The notes: generated from the letters alone by a model not told the origin. Shown: positions 23,551-35,201, counted from the first letter of the stretch. The stretch: DNA of 64,000 bases from Ustulina deusta (GCA_023159155.1 JAJNNX010000029.1:248001-312000), one strand, 5' to 3'. A program made the numbers and translations.

Positions 23551-24196
23551 TCAATCCGTTGGAAACCGGGGATCGTAGACCTCGTACCCTTCGTCTTCGG
23601 TATCGCTCTCACCATCAAGATCTATCGTGGTTCTCAACACGTCCTCCCTCCCGGATATAGCAGGGGTCTTTTCCGGGTCCACGTCAACATCCTCAGCACC
23701 AGCAGCACCATCGCCACCGACGGGGGCAAACGCGCTCTTGAACCCCGATTTCTTGAATCCGCCCTTCTTGAAGCCTGTAGCAGCAGCACCTCCCTTCCCA
23801 TCGTTCCCGTTCCCGGCCGTGGTGTTGCTGCTCGCGTCGCCGCCGGCGGACCCGAGCTTGATACTGATCAGCCCGTCGGCCTTCGCCTCGGCGCGACGGG
23901 CGCGTGCGCCGGCCGTTGGGTCCTTGACCATCTGCCTCATGTCCTTCATGCGCTGTCGGTGGCTGTGGTCGTAGCTGCCGAGGTGGGCTTCGTAGTCGTT
24001 CATGCGGGAGTAGCCCTTGGAGCATAGGTCACAGTAGAAGGACTGGAGCGCCGCGCGCGCCGACGAGGTCTGCGCTGGCGGCAGGGTTTGGTGACGCTGT
24101 TTGAAGGGGAGGAGATATGTTAGCTGGCTGTACTCGGCGCATGTGCTGGCTTTAGGTGGTAGGGACCTCACGCGATGGTCGACTTACTGGTGGCAT
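23551..24196 (-). CDS. C2H2 zinc-finger protein (GPATCH8/ZNF804-type finger)
   Basis: Exon 1 is only nine bases (24196-24188, Met-Pro-Pro), followed by a 91-base intron and exon 2 (24096-23551), giving 184 residues. The finger FYCDLCSKGYSRMNDYEAHL..YDH has C25, C28, H41 and H47, with the SYDHxHxxRxK(D/E)M extension typical of GPATCH8/ZNF804-type RNA-processing proteins. The rest is low-complexity: Gly/Lys repeats (GFKKGGFKKSGFK) and an acidic C-terminus ending YDPRFPTD. A nuclear or RNA-related role is likely by family. It is divergently arranged with the MCP1-like gene across a 483-base promoter. Confidence 0.75.
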
Positions 24197-24679
24197 TTTT
24201 ATTGAGCTCTCGGACTTCAATGACTGAGTTTGACTGGCTGCTGGGGGAAAAAGGTGTCCATGTAGGCAAAATTGACACAATGTTTTGTCACTACTTGCAA
24301 GGAATGCGTATATACCTCTCGGTACCTACCTAGATAGATGTGGACCTAGGTACCTATGTAGGTAGCTTGCAACTGGAGGAGGAAAGATTGGGGAATTTGG
24401 AGATCAAATCGCGGGGCAAAGAAAGGTGGTGCGAAGCTCAACTACCTATCTAGATAGATACCTAACACTACCTAGCTGATTAGGTACCTATAGATAGTCT
24501 CGAAAGCTGGGGCTTGAGCGTAGGCTTGCGCTGTCCAAACACTCTATTCTTCCATGTATCGGTAATGTATATACAACCTGCACATTCACCTACGTCATCT
24601 CTCCAAGTACATTTCGCATCCCTGTCCATACAACTCCCCAGCAGCAGGCGTCGCTTCGACGTGGCTCGACGTCGTTACG
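24197..24679. promoter_or_regulatory. Divergent promoter rich in TAGGTA/GGTACC motifs
   Basis: The segment between the starts of two divergent genes contains many TAGGTA, CTAGGT and TAGATAGAT units, including GGACCTAGGTACC near 24344 and TTAGGTACCTAT near 24480. These palindromic units are scattered elsewhere in the window, so they may be a mobile micro-repeat rather than a gene-specific operator. Confidence 0.4.
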
Positions 24680-25778
24680 ATGGTGCCAGATTCGCCTTCG
24701 TTGGATCGCAAGGATTCCCAGGAAACCCTTGCCGAGCTCGTCCACCTCGAGCCCTCTCCCATCGACTCGCCCGAAGACGAGCTGCCGTCGTGGATGGAAG
24801 ACTCGATGAAATCCTCCTCGTCGACCTCGTTCACTCCGTCGCGGGCCACGGCATCGTCGCCAGGCCTCGGCGGTAGCGGTCGTGGGCCGATATTCTACTG
24901 TTCGTGCCTCCGTCATCGCAGCCTCAGATGCAATATATCAGACATATGTATGCACGACTCGGCATGCTGACACCATCTGCGACGGAACAACAGTCACCCG
25001 CATCCAGCGCTACTCGAGCTACACCTTCACCTTCTTCGCCGGCCTGCACTTCGCCAACACGTCTCTCATCCCGCTTGTCTACCGCTCAGTGCCCTACTCC
25101 GAGCCCTTCCTCCTCATGACCCGCGAGCTCTACCAGACCCCTCTGACGGAGCCCCTGCTCGTCGGGCTCCCCGTGCTCGCCCACGTCGTCTCCGGCATCA
25201 CCGTCCGTCTCCTCCGACGAAGCCAGAACAAGAAGCGGTACCACGGGGACTCCGGTCCCGGTTTCTGGGACTTGGCGCGATCCAAGACCTCGTTATCATC
25301 CTCCATGTCGCATAGCTCCTCCTCCCGAATATGGCCCGTATTCAGCAACATCGCCGCCTCAGGCTACGTCTACACCGTCCTCCTCGCCTCGCACGTGGCC
25401 ATGAACCGCATCCTCCCCCTCGTCGTCGACGGCGACAGCAGTAACATCGGCCTCGCATACGTCGCCCACGGCTTCGCGCGGCATACGTCGTCGGCTTATG
25501 TCGCGTATGGGCTCCTCCTGTCCGTCAGCGCCGGCCACATGGTCTGGGGCATGGCGCAGTGGCTGAACCTCGCCCCACCTGCAAACTGGAAGAAGATCAC
25601 CTTCGACAAGCCCACGCGGAGCCGGCGTAGATGGGCCTGGTGGACCATCAATGCTACTGCTGTCTCCCTGGCTGCCCTGTGGGCTGCTGGTGGATTGGGC
25701 GTCGTTGCGCGAGCTGGACCTGCGCAGGGCTGGTTGGGGACGGTATATAATGGTATTTATGAGTACGCCGGTCGGTAG
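24680..25778 (+). CDS. mcp1: MCP1-like (DUF1691) mitochondrial membrane protein
   Basis: Two exons (24680-24899 and 24994-25778) join in frame to 334 residues; the splice produces IFYFTRIQRYSSYTF, the conserved start of the DUF1691 domain. About five hydrophobic segments follow (HFANTSLIPLVY, LVGLPVLAHVVSGI, NIAASGYVYTVLLASHVAMNR, VAYGLLLSVSAGHMVWG, and a final Trp/Ala-rich one), with two repeats of the His-containing DUF1691 pattern. The N-terminal 70 residues are acidic, Ser-rich and probably cytosolic. Yeast Mcp1 is a mitochondrial outer-membrane protein that suppresses ERMES (Mdm10) defects and works in lipid homeostasis with Vps13. Orthology is inferred from the pattern. Codon bias is strongly G/C-ending, as for a housekeeping gene. 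Confidence 0.85.
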
Positions 25779-26401
25779 TACATAGTTAGAGGGCGGGTAG
25801 CATGCGGCTGGCAATGATGAATGTGCGAGTGTGCCCATCTGTACAATGGATTTATATGCCAATTTTGATATTGTATTAGAAGGGCCGGTCTTAGAGCATG
25901 ATGCGTGGTGTTACCCGGCCAATTACATGCAATAGGCTCTATAACTATATAAAATCCATGCCGAGTTGGTGAGTTGTCACACAAAACCCTGCGTCATGAG
26001 TCATGTCTAAGTACCAGGGAAACATTTGTCCTCTAAGACGTGGAACTAGCAGAGGCCTGTTCTTAACTACGTCAAAGGGGGAAAGTCTGAGGAGGCGGTT
26101 CTCCAGCAAACATGCAATAGTAGTAGTGGCATAACAGTGACGCTTTCATGACGGAAATAGGCAAAAGGGGCATTCCAACAGAGAAACTCTATACTTCCAT
26201 TATCCGTAGTTTCAGGGCAGCGAAGGGCATTGCCGGGGTAGTGTGTTATTAAATTCTTGCCTCGTAAAAAAATACTGGTTTAGAAAGGTTCAATATATAC
26301 GCGCATATTATATACAGCGGTCAACATACCAACCCGCACCATCCTGCTGGTTGGATGGTTGTACGTACTAGTATGTCCCAACATTACACAACCGGCTTTA
26401 C
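25779..26401. other. Intergenic DNA between convergent 3' ends
   Basis: Converging 3' ends of the MCP1-like and sulfotransferase-like genes. No gene is seen, only short minus-strand shadow frames. Confidence 0.4.
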
Positions 26402-27443
26402 TCAGCGAGTCTTCCAAGCCCTCCACGCGCCAAACCCGATAACAGCCGCCGTGCCCAGAGCGGCGCCCCAGATCTGAGCCAGACGCCGCGTGACTTCGTT
26501 TGAGATCTGGAGCGCCGCTTTAGTGTCATTCGCGCGCGGCAATGGTCCGGCTGGAACGGGCACGCCGAGAAACTTGCACAGCGGCGCCCAGCCCTCCTTA
26601 AGCTCCATAACAAGCAACTTCTCCGGCGGGACCATCTCCTTGACCATATTATTCCAGTTGATGATGAGTTCTGCCACGGCATCGGTTAACCCACAAAGCC
26701 TCGTACCCAACCGTACATTTCTCCGAAGATGCTCAGATCCTGAAACAAAAAGAAGGAAGGAAGGAAGGAAAGAAAAAATCGTCAGGCCAGTTTACTTACT
26801 AGTTCCACGCTTAACCTCGCCCTTCGGCTCCAACTTCATGACGCGCTTCGCGCTCTCGCCGTAGTGCTTGATGAGCGAGGGGAACCACCTCCACCCGGGG
26901 ACGACCCAGACGAGATAGGGCAGCCACGGCTTGTTGGAGGCCCTGGAGACGACCATGAGGCTCTCGAGCCAGCGGTCCGGGTCCCGCTCGACGAGCACGA
27001 CCTTGGCCTCGGGGTAGATCTCCATGAGCTCGGGGATGAAGTCGAGCGGGGGCAAGTCGGCGACGCCGACGAAGCCCTCCGTCACCTCGCGCAGCAGCTT
27101 CAGCGTGAGCCGTTTGTCGCCGCGCTTCTTGGCCTCGTATACCTGGACCCATTTCTTGCAGTAGGCTGTTTGGATTCGCGGGTTGAGTTAGTTTACGGGG
27201 AGGCAAAGATGGTAAGTCAAGAATTATCATTCGTTGGGGGTGAGAGTGAGAGTGAGAGTGAGATTGGGAAAACCCCGTACCGTCCTCACGGTTCAGGACC
27301 TGCGTGCCGCCGTGCAGAAAAGGCCCTTTGAGTAACTGCTCGATCGCCAACGCCATCGTCGACGTCCCGGTGCGCGCGTATCCGGCGCAGATGACCTGGA
27401 CCTTACGCGAGCGGTCGCGAGGGACGGAGGGGACACCACCCAT
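26402..27443 (-). CDS. Sulfotransferase-family (Sulfotransfer_4-like) P-loop protein with C-terminal membrane segment
   Basis: Three exons (27443-27281, 27165-26800, 26739-26402) join in frame to 288 residues. The N-terminus has the PAPS-binding-type motif GYARTGTSTMALAIEQL (G21-S28), then the conserved AYCKKWVQVYEAK block created by splicing, a middle block FIPELMEIYPEAKVVLVERDPDRWLESL (the 3'-phosphate-binding region, with R-D-P-x-x-W), and LLVMELKEGWAPLCKFLGVPVP. A hydrophobic helix (WGAALGTAAVIGFGAW) near the end is typical of the fungal members and suggests membrane anchoring. Substrate is unknown; many fungal members lack demonstrated activity. The intron at 27166-27280 holds a GTGAGA microsatellite, and that at 26740-26799 a GGAA/TTCC one. 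Confidence 0.85.
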
Positions 27444-29117
27444 TGTCGATTTGCGAGACCTGGAATAATACGGAAAGAAAGACGGAGAGAAGACGGTTTC
27501 ACGATGAAACTAGGGAGTAATGGTTCACAAAATACGGCGTATTCCTGGTGACGAGAAGAAAGCAAATAATTATCTAGCTAACTCGTCGTTGATATGACGA
27601 GAAAATCGAACTGTGGCGGCGACGAAACGGCTACCTAGTACTCGCTCACGACCGTACGGAGTTACTGTCTCGGGTTTGCGAGAGCAACTAACCCAGTATT
27701 ACGCCATCAAGTTGAAACCCGAATGAAGAGTTCACGTAAGACCGCCGCCCGGGGCTTCGGAATTGGTTAAGGGGATAGCATGATTGCAGAAAGCCAGGGC
27801 CTTGAAGGATCTCGGAAGTTAGCGGTCAAGGATTAGTTTTCAGTCTCCAGTGAGTGACATCGAATGCAATACAGTCGATCCCTCAGGCCGCATGGAGAAC
27901 AACGAGTTCCCACCAGCACTGTTGAGTTGACATTCCGGCTGAAGATACAAGTAGACGGTAGACATTAGGCCACGTTATATTAATTCGAGAGCGTCTCTCT
28001 ACAGCATGAATACGCACTGAAATAGTCAGAGGAATTTGGTTGGGAGGGTATCAGGGGTTAATTATAATACCTATATTAATTCTTTAGTAAGCAGTTATGT
28101 TGATTATGGGATGTTGTGATGAACTAGTCCGATGACAACATTTTCCCCCATTCCCTATTTGGACGCTCCGACCGTGCTCTTTTAGCTGTAGACTTACCGT
28201 TTAAGTTTATAAGCGTTTAATTCTATTCCTGTTGACGAATTTGATTGTTGATCTGACGGAGTTTTGATGATTCGAAATTTTCAACGTTCAATTAGTAGGT
28301 ATTTCCAGCGTAGCAAGCCTATACAGCAGCCGTAGAGTCACAAAAACTTCACCCTTTTCAATTGAAATAAAACCAACAGCCTCTATTTCATGAGTTAATT
28401 TGGTAGGTGGCGAGGTTGTCACCTCAATATACGTTCAATTCTCGTAAGAGCTGTAATTTTCAATATAGCCAACTATACTTAAGCCAGTGGCAATTATCAA
28501 GTAGACAGAGCCCAGGAGAAAAGGGGTGACCACCAAGAGGCTAGGACAAGCGCTAATAGGATCCGAACCTCTACTCATTTAACTGTAAACCAACATATCC
28601 GGTAGCGAAAACTTATTACTATAATCGTACGCACATCTTTTAGCGAATAATACAATAGTATTCCTAAACATTGAAGATTTCTAACACTAAACATGTTAAT
28701 CACTGAAAAGATTACTAACGTCTCACAAACTTCGAACGGGTTGAAATTGTTAACACTTGCTCAAGTATTTATTTTCTCTAACGCGTTAAAGATTCTCAAC
28801 TCTCAATTTCCTAACCTACCTAGTTTACTAGCCCCAGTACCTTTCCTGGCCAGCTACGGGAACCCATGAGAGTCGCCAAATTGGCTAATGCATCAAACAG
28901 CGGATAAGCTGCTGATACCTCTATCGCATAATTGTGATGGGGTGAAAATGATACCAAATTCATCTAGAAACAGGTCCAAGGTTATATTTATCATGATTAA
29001 TGGTTAGAAATCTATAGAGATAGTACCATGCATTTTGTTGTGACGGACCAGATCCAGTATGTACCTAGTTACTTGTATACTTGGGTACACGGTTTATGCC
29101 AAGAAATGCGTCATGGG
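27444..29117. other. Long intergenic stretch
   Basis: About 1.7 kb with no credible frame. The 28,000-28,850 part is moderately AT-rich and stop-dense, perhaps lightly degraded repeat DNA. No terminal repeats are apparent. Confidence 0.4.
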
Positions 29118-29146
29118 TGACGTCAGAGGCAAACCATCATATATAA
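29118..29146 (+). promoter_or_regulatory. CRE site and TATA box upstream of a small Ser-rich protein gene
   Basis: A perfect TGACGTCA (29118-29125), the CRE consensus for Atf1/CREB-type bZIP factors, lies 15 bases before TATATAA (29140-29146). The ATG follows at 29292, with an A-rich leader. Atf1-type sites suggest stress or developmental induction; this is inference. Confidence 0.5.
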
Positions 29147-29291
29147 GAACCCCCAGCCATTGACGACAGCTACAGCAACATCTTCAAATATCCACGACAA
29201 ATAATCAAGCATTCGATACCTTAAAATAAGCACAAACAACCAAGTAACCTGCAGTCACACTCATCCTTCAGTTAGGGAAGAAATTTGCATA

Positions 29292-29600
29292 ATGTCTTCA
29301 AACTCGCAGTCCTTCTCCTACAGCTTCTTCAGCTCCTCGACATCGTCGAACGGAGGTCCCCCACAGAACACAGCCTACGCAGAGCGCAGCGTCACGGATA
29401 ACGGCCGCACCACGACCGAGCGTATGCACCAGCTACCCGGCAAGAAGCCCGTCTACGAGTCCTCCGAACAAGCAGGCAGTCGTCGCGTTGAGGGCGGTGG
29501 TGCAGAATCACAAAACCGCATCACTGACGTCACGGACGCCGATCGGCAATACCAAGAGCGCATGGAAGATGAGTACGCCAAGAGAGAGGGTGGCGCGTAG
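29292..29600 (+). CDS. Small Ser-rich hydrophilic protein (102 residues)
   Basis: Single exon with ATG in an AATAATG-like context. The N-terminus SFSYSFFSSSTSSNGG is Ser/aromatic-rich; the rest is hydrophilic and charged, with TTTERMHQLPGKKP and a C-terminal helix DADRQYQERMEDEYAKREGG. It resembles small, intrinsically disordered fungal proteins with a similar SFSYS start that are of unknown function. It has no signal peptide or membrane segment. The strong TATA/CRE promoter and good codon use support a real gene. Confidence 0.65.
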   Translation: MSSNSQSFSYSFFSSSTSSNGGPPQNTAYAERSVTDNGRTTTERMHQLPGKKPVYESSEQAGSRRVEGGGAESQNRITDVTDADRQYQERMEDEYAKREGGA

Positions 29601-31201
29601 ATGGATGGAAAGAGAGAGTATGATATGGTCGACCGTTGATGAGCGGAGCGGGGAAATGGTTCTCGATTAACAGTGCTACGGCATTGGGCGGGGCGGATAG
29701 TTACGGCTCGCGGCGTGTTCGAAACATGGGGTCATTATGGAAGAATAGCTGGGCGAATGGTTAAGACATGAACTAGTTCCCAATATAAACATCTCTCCCT
29801 CCATTCACAAAATAGGCACCCGACCGGCCAAATCCGGTGCTGCTAGTGCCAGAGACTTAGTTTACAACAGCGCCTCGACTCGAGAGACCATTAAAGCCTT
29901 CGTATGTAGGAACAGGCTTAGTGGGAGTAGTGGGATGTACCAGAACAGGATTCTAACTCCCTGGAGAATCCCCGGTCTACAACGACGGGGAATTATAATT
30001 CTCCCCAAAATGCGAGAAACCCCATCAACGTAGACAGATTACCACTCTCAAATAAATCCCATAGGCGAGGCTACCCGCAGCGAAGGCGCAAATTGAAGTC
30101 TGAAGTATTCTCAATATCTGTGGGGTTTGTTCAGACAGACAGGAGCGACACATCTCAGTCATCAAGAGACAAGGTGCAATCTTCCCGACACACCTGGCTA
30201 TTCCTCCCATTCCTTTCCTCAGTACTCGGGTTCTTCAATGGCCTATGAAATTCAATGAGTTGCTTTCCTGCACTCGCTAAGACTATGTAAGAAAACATCT
30301 CGTCAAAAATCACCCCTTTCACAGATCTCATCACCTAACCGAACTAACCCCTCCCAAACAAAAAATGAAGAGAAAATAAAAAATAAAACAGCATCGATAT
30401 AACCAGTTGAATGGTGTTGAAAATGAACTGTATCAAGGAGTCACTTCATGCGCCGTACAGGACTAGGAGGCACGAAGGGCATGGATGTCCTGTCCGAGTA
30501 TAGAATGAGGTCTTCCTACCTTCTCTCATGAAGTAATAAAGCTGAAGAAAAACGCTCATATACCTTTCATTTCAAGTGACAAAATAGCTAGATTTGTGGT
30601 TATTTTGAATATAAATAAGCTGTTGAAGAAATAAATGTCAAATCATTTTAATATTTTCATACAAGGGCATCGCTAGGAAGAGGGAGCATAAGATAAGCAA
30701 GGTTTGTGAAACACCAACAAACATCTTCCTTAAAATCTGCTCATAATAAGTTTCTGTAAAGTAAGAAATATAGCTAAGCCTTCTTAGGTCTCGTAATAGC
30801 GTGGATGGGCATATGGAAATGTAAATAGAAAAAATAATTGTCATAGTATGTCTATAATAGCAAGACAGATTAAGTGCCCGACTCGGCTACATTCTAGGTA
30901 ACAGTGTTAGTATAAGCTGATCGTACACTGAGTGAATATCGACGCACGGCAGGATTTTACCATCGGGCTAGTAATATTGTCGACAGATTTGTTCATGAGG
31001 CCAGCCCTCAGTCGCGGGATCGGGGGTTCAAGCCACGATGGGGGGTGGCTGGTCGGGTATATCGTGTGGCGCTTGGGAATGAGCATCATACACGTGACGA
31101 GATGCGCTGCCACGCCATTAATAGCGATTGGCGAGGAACAAATATAAGGGGAAGTGCTGATCGTCAAAGAGTTATGAGTTTCTAATGTCTTGAAGACCAG
31201 G
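29601..31201. other. Long intergenic stretch
   Basis: No gene supported. Near 31,020-31,045 a GGGGTTCAAGCC sequence resembles a tRNA B box but no cloverleaf can be drawn. Only short frames without pattern elsewhere. Confidence 0.4.
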
Positions 31202-31253
31202 TATAAATTCCGGGGATCCATCCCGTCTCATGAGATAGAAACTTATGACGTCA
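31202..31253 (+). promoter_or_regulatory. TATA-like box and CRE site before the GST-like gene
   Basis: TATAAAT at 31202-31208 and a perfect TGACGTCA at 31246-31253 lie 127 and 83 bases upstream of the ATG at 31329. The CRE being downstream of the TATA-like site suggests either another start region or that this TATA is not used. Confidence 0.35.
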
Positions 31254-31328
31254 TCTCTAACACTGCTGACGACCACACACATTCAAGCCTCAGCGTCTAT
31301 TTAGCACACTCCTTCCACTTACACCATT

Positions 31329-32132
31329 ATGTCTGTCAACATACTTGGTATGTCTCGTATAGCCGCAATGGCCCCTGATACGTCATCATCAGACCCAATC
31401 CTCTTCTACGACATCGCCTCCGGGCCCCCTGTTCGCCCGTTCGCGCCCAACCCATGGAAAGCCCGGTACGCACTGAACTTCAAGCGCGCGGACTTCGTCA
31501 CAGAATGGGTCGACGTGCCCGAAGTGACATCGACCCGCCAAAGTCTCGGCCTAGACCCGGTGCGCTTCTTCAGCGACGGAGAGCCATTCCACACACTCCC
31601 AGTCATCAAAGACACATCCACCAACACTTTGGTGGGCGATTCATTTGACATCGCTGTGTACTTGGATAAAAGATACCCCAATGGCCCTGCATTATTTCGG
31701 CATTCGATCGGGTTGTACGCCGCATTTAACACCCACATTGACTCGATATTCCCCGCAGGCGGGATCCTGTTCTCCGAGGGTTTCCCGTTCAACCCGGAGA
31801 CTGAGGAGAAGAGCAAGGCTGAATTCTGCAGGCGAGCTGGCGTGAAGACGTGGGATGAGCTCACTGTGCGCGGAGAGGAGAGGAGGAAGGTCGTGAGTGC
31901 GTATGAGGTCTCGCTAGGGCAGGTTGCGAAGTACTTCAGGTTTTCCGAGGGTCCGTTCATAGGAGGCGCGGAGGCTGATTATGCTGATATTATTATTGGT
32001 GGCTGGCTGATGCTCCTGAGCCAAACGGTGGCCGAGTGGGAGGAGATTCGCACGTGGCACGGCGGGGTTCTTGGTAAGCTGCATGATGCTTTGGAACCAT
32101 ATAGAGGAACATGGCGAGATTCGGAGCGGTAA
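31329..32132 (+). CDS. Glutathione S-transferase-like protein
   Basis: A single exon encodes 267 residues from ATG 31329; a later in-frame Met at residue 8 or 14 is also possible. Residues about 20-105 form a thioredoxin-like domain: DPILFYDIASGPPVRPFAPNPWKARYALNFK, then EVTSTRQSLGL, FHTLPVIKD (the cis-Pro loop, V-I-K) and GDSFDIAVYLDKRYP (the glutathione-binding E/D-S site as D-S). The rest is the all-helical domain, with EGPFIGGAEADYADIII near the end. The organisation resembles fungal etherase-type GSTs (UstS-like, FuA group). A likely role is conjugation or reductive cleavage in detoxification or secondary metabolism; the substrate is unknown. No intron. Confidence 0.8.
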   Translation: MSVNILGMSRIAAMAPDTSSSDPILFYDIASGPPVRPFAPNPWKARYALNFKRADFVTEWVDVPEVTSTRQSLGLDPVRFFSDGEPFHTLPVIKDTSTNTLVGDSFDIAVYLDKRYPNGPALFRHSIGLYAAFNTHIDSIFPAGGILFSEGFPFNPETEEKSKAEFCRRAGVKTWDELTVRGEERRKVVSAYEVSLGQVAKYFRFSEGPFIGGAEADYADIIIGGWLMLLSQTVAEWEEIRTWHGGVLGKLHDALEPYRGTWRDSER

Positions 32133-32619
32133 CACCTGATCGTCGGAAATATCGATCGCTGAAGAAGATCCGCCGATTCGATCGATCAGTTTCGAGGTAA
32201 AGACCAAATATAAGCAAAAACTTATAATGTAAGTTCTTATCTATGTTGTGCCTGTAGAATCCAAAAGCAATCATTTCGGCGTAAGTAACACTGTGGCCAT
32301 GATCACCGGCCAACCAGACACTGCGAGGTAGCGAGGTGGCAAGTGGTTGGTAGTAGGCGCCACACAAATAATGTGACATACTACCAACGCAGATTGCAGT
32401 GTCACACCGCCTCTTGGTTGTATGAGAAGTATTCCGCTAGAAGATCTGTCCCGAAGCGACCGGTCGGCACGGTACTACCTTCACAGGTGGGCGGTGCGCG
32501 ACAGGTCCTACAAGAGCGTGACACCATCGCCATGTGCGAATATAAAATGACATGTACGAGTTTGGACGTTTTGAGCCGCCTCCCTCGTCAAGTAAGTTGC
32601 CTTATCCTGATGCTGTGCC
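32133..32619. other. Intergenic DNA
   Basis: Nothing recognisable. A GTAAGT...CTAACACAG pair at about 32591-32631 looks like a residual intron just upstream of the Zn2Cys6 relic. Confidence 0.35.
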
Positions 32620-32795
32620 ATGCTAACACAGTGATGCAATCCTGCCTCTACGGCAGACCTGTGACCGCCGTCGTAAATTAAAATTCCGCTGCGAGAGGGG
32701 CTCCGCGCAAGGAGCATGCTGGATGCCAACATCGTCTTATCTCGCCCCTGTGGGCCGTGCTCTCGCCTCGGGGCAATATGCAGATATAGTTCTAA
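32620..32795 (+). pseudogene. Degenerate Zn(II)2Cys6 transcription factor DNA-binding domain
   Basis: From 32654 the plus strand reads QTCDRRRKLKFRCERGS, and from about 32743 (another frame) PCGPCSRLGAICRYSS. Together these match the two halves of a fungal binuclear zinc cluster (CxxCRxRKxKCD...PCxxCxRLGxxCxYS). The second Cys of the first half is missing (C-D-R-R-R), and about 45 bases with a frame change separate the halves. An intron-like GTAAGT...CTAACACAG precedes it. No remaining regulatory domain follows in frame, so it is called a relic. Confidence 0.5.
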
Positions 32796-35201
32796 GACCT
32801 TATAAAGCACTCCCCCAGAAATAGCTGTACTGTTAAAGTCAAACTGGTTTCTCACTGTCAAAGCAAGCCAGCGCGGTGGCTGCCATAAACATCGTGGTAT
32901 TCAAGGTGGAGTAGAGAAACAAACTGCCAGCGGCTTTTATCAGCCAGCAGTGTCGTTCTCTTTCTCTACTAAGCCGAATCCACATGCTCGAAATATCGAG
33001 TTGTTGTTGTTCGAAATTGTATGTCAGCGCTTAGTGTAGGCAGTGTCAAGCCGGCGAATATGTCTAACTATGCCTGTAGTGAAAAGAACATGTATGGTCT
33101 GGTCTTACATAGAAGTGAATATAATAAAGTCTCTGGCAATGCTGTCGGCGTGGCTCTCACGAATCAAAGTTGAAGTCAACATTTAGCGGTGGGGGAGGCA
33201 AGTTTTCATGAGGTGTGTGATCTGAATACACGCACATTTAGAATGCTACAAGTCACGACAAATCGATACGCATCTAGTATTTAGTACCAGGTGTCTTTCC
33301 AACGACGAAATTATCAATGTAGCAAGTTGCTGTTAAAGGTCATAGAGCGACTTTGCCGTCAAATGAAGAGTGCGAGATCTAGGTATCAAGACCAATTCTC
33401 GCCAGATAGTATCAGTCCTCAAACACAGATTTCGGTAGAAACTGGTGACCTAGGAGCAGGCCGACCTTCGGAAACTTGTTTAGTATTAGGCTAACAAGAA
33501 GGAATTCAAAACTGGATGGACATAGTGTCAGATTTGATCTGCCCACCTGGGCAATTCCTGGTCATATGATAATGTAATTATCACCCTTAATTTCGCCCAT
33601 TTGATACCGTAGCAACGTCCGTATTTACTCGGTCAATATCCAATATCTAGTGGAGTGGAAATACACGGAGACGGGGACAAAAACTACCACAACGCAAACG
33701 CTCCGACAGATCCCCAAGACAACGCGACCCTATCCGTTGCCCGATTCACTGTATGTGCAATGGTCCTCCTGTCCTACAGACCCACCCAACAACTCGCTGA
33801 CCTTTGCTTGGCTGGGCAATCATGATCCCGGACATAATATTCATTCTGTTGGCTATTCTAGGGCATAATTACAGCATAATACCGGGCTAAGAAATTGCTG
33901 TATTATGCCGTGTTACACCTTGGGCTCAATGATCTGTCTATCACTATGCAGAGATTCTCGCCCAACCTTGGCCCATTCAACCACTCGGGTGAAAGAAGTA
34001 CAGCCCCGACACTGCCCTCCGCTTCGCGCCGGACAACCATTTGGGTGGCAACTTACATATCGCTAAGTATAGCTATTTATCAAGTAAAGTGCCGGCAACT
34101 TGCAAATGAATCTTCTGTTGGAACGGCGCATTTCTATCTCTTTACCCTGTTACCGGTGTCTTTCTGAATGTTTCAACGTTGCCTTTCCTGCTTAAGTCAA
34201 AGACTCTAGTCGGACTAAATCGATTTGTCCCAGGTTGAACATAGGTCAGGCTCTATTCCAGCCATTGCTTACCACGCATGCACACCCGCGCACACACACA
34301 TACAAACAAAAGGGAGGAAGTAGGATGAGATCAGAACTAACTAAGAAAACCCTACGGAGTTAAGATATGCCTGGCTTTCGAAAAAGCGAAAGGGAGGCTA
34401 ACATATGGTATTAGAGGAAACCACTTTAATTATCGTCTGTTTGCATTAATTCGACGGATGCCATACAACAGAACTGGAGCGCTGCAACGTAACAGTACCA
34501 AAAAGTAGAATGCGATTAGCCAAATCGGGCACTTAACCATCTGCAGCTTATTATTTACCTACTGTGACAACAGAACACCGGGACAAGTCTCTTTCTGATA
34601 TAAGATGTTCATGATCTATTATTTATTCGCCTCACTGGTTGTATTCTACGCTTTGACATGATGACCGAATTCTCGTTTCCAGCTACCATTGCTCTTCAAT
34701 TTGGAATGCCAGCCACGGATTCTAAGCGAACTTCTTATTATGAGTGCAACTACACTGGGATCTCTCATTGTCACGCGAACGTTCTACAGGTAGTCAAAGG
34801 GCGCTCTGAAACTAAGTTGCGAGTCCAAGGGATAATTTAGTATTGAAAGTAACTGTTGCAAGTTCACCTGGTTGTCGTTTGACCCATCTCTCTAGATAAG
34901 ACTACTCCAGGAATACCCCCGGGAAAATAGTGGGCTGCAGCACCCCCCATCATTCGAAATATCGGAGATTACTCTATTTAGAAAAGGACTCTAACCATAT
35001 TGGGGCGCTACAACCTCCCACCCATCTTACTGTTCTCAGAATTTAGCTCCGGCAATACGGAGTAGAACCCAACCTCCAGCTGCCTGCATCGTTTGACCAG
35101 AGTGGCAGGAAATTGGGAACACCACGCTTGTGCGCGCTAATAAAAGTCATTTTCTCGCAACCAATCTGGACTTTAACTTGTGACTTCAAGCAAGTACCGC
35201 C
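32796..35201. other. Long intergenic stretch
   Basis: About 2.4 kb without a credible gene. Small frames at 33291, 33650 and 33895 show no domain pattern or codon bias. A short CA-type microsatellite (CACACACACA) lies near 34291-34302. It could contain further decayed parts of the transcription-factor relic, but nothing can be assigned. Confidence 0.4.

Noticed and set aside
23627..24027. Plus-strand frames opposite the zinc-finger gene
   Set aside because: They are shadows of the GC-rich, Gly/Ala/Asp-rich minus-strand exon.
31010..31060. Possible tRNA (GGGGTTCAAGCC resembling a B box)
   Set aside because: The T-arm cannot pair (no complementary CCCC after the loop), there is no A box at the right distance and no acceptor stem.
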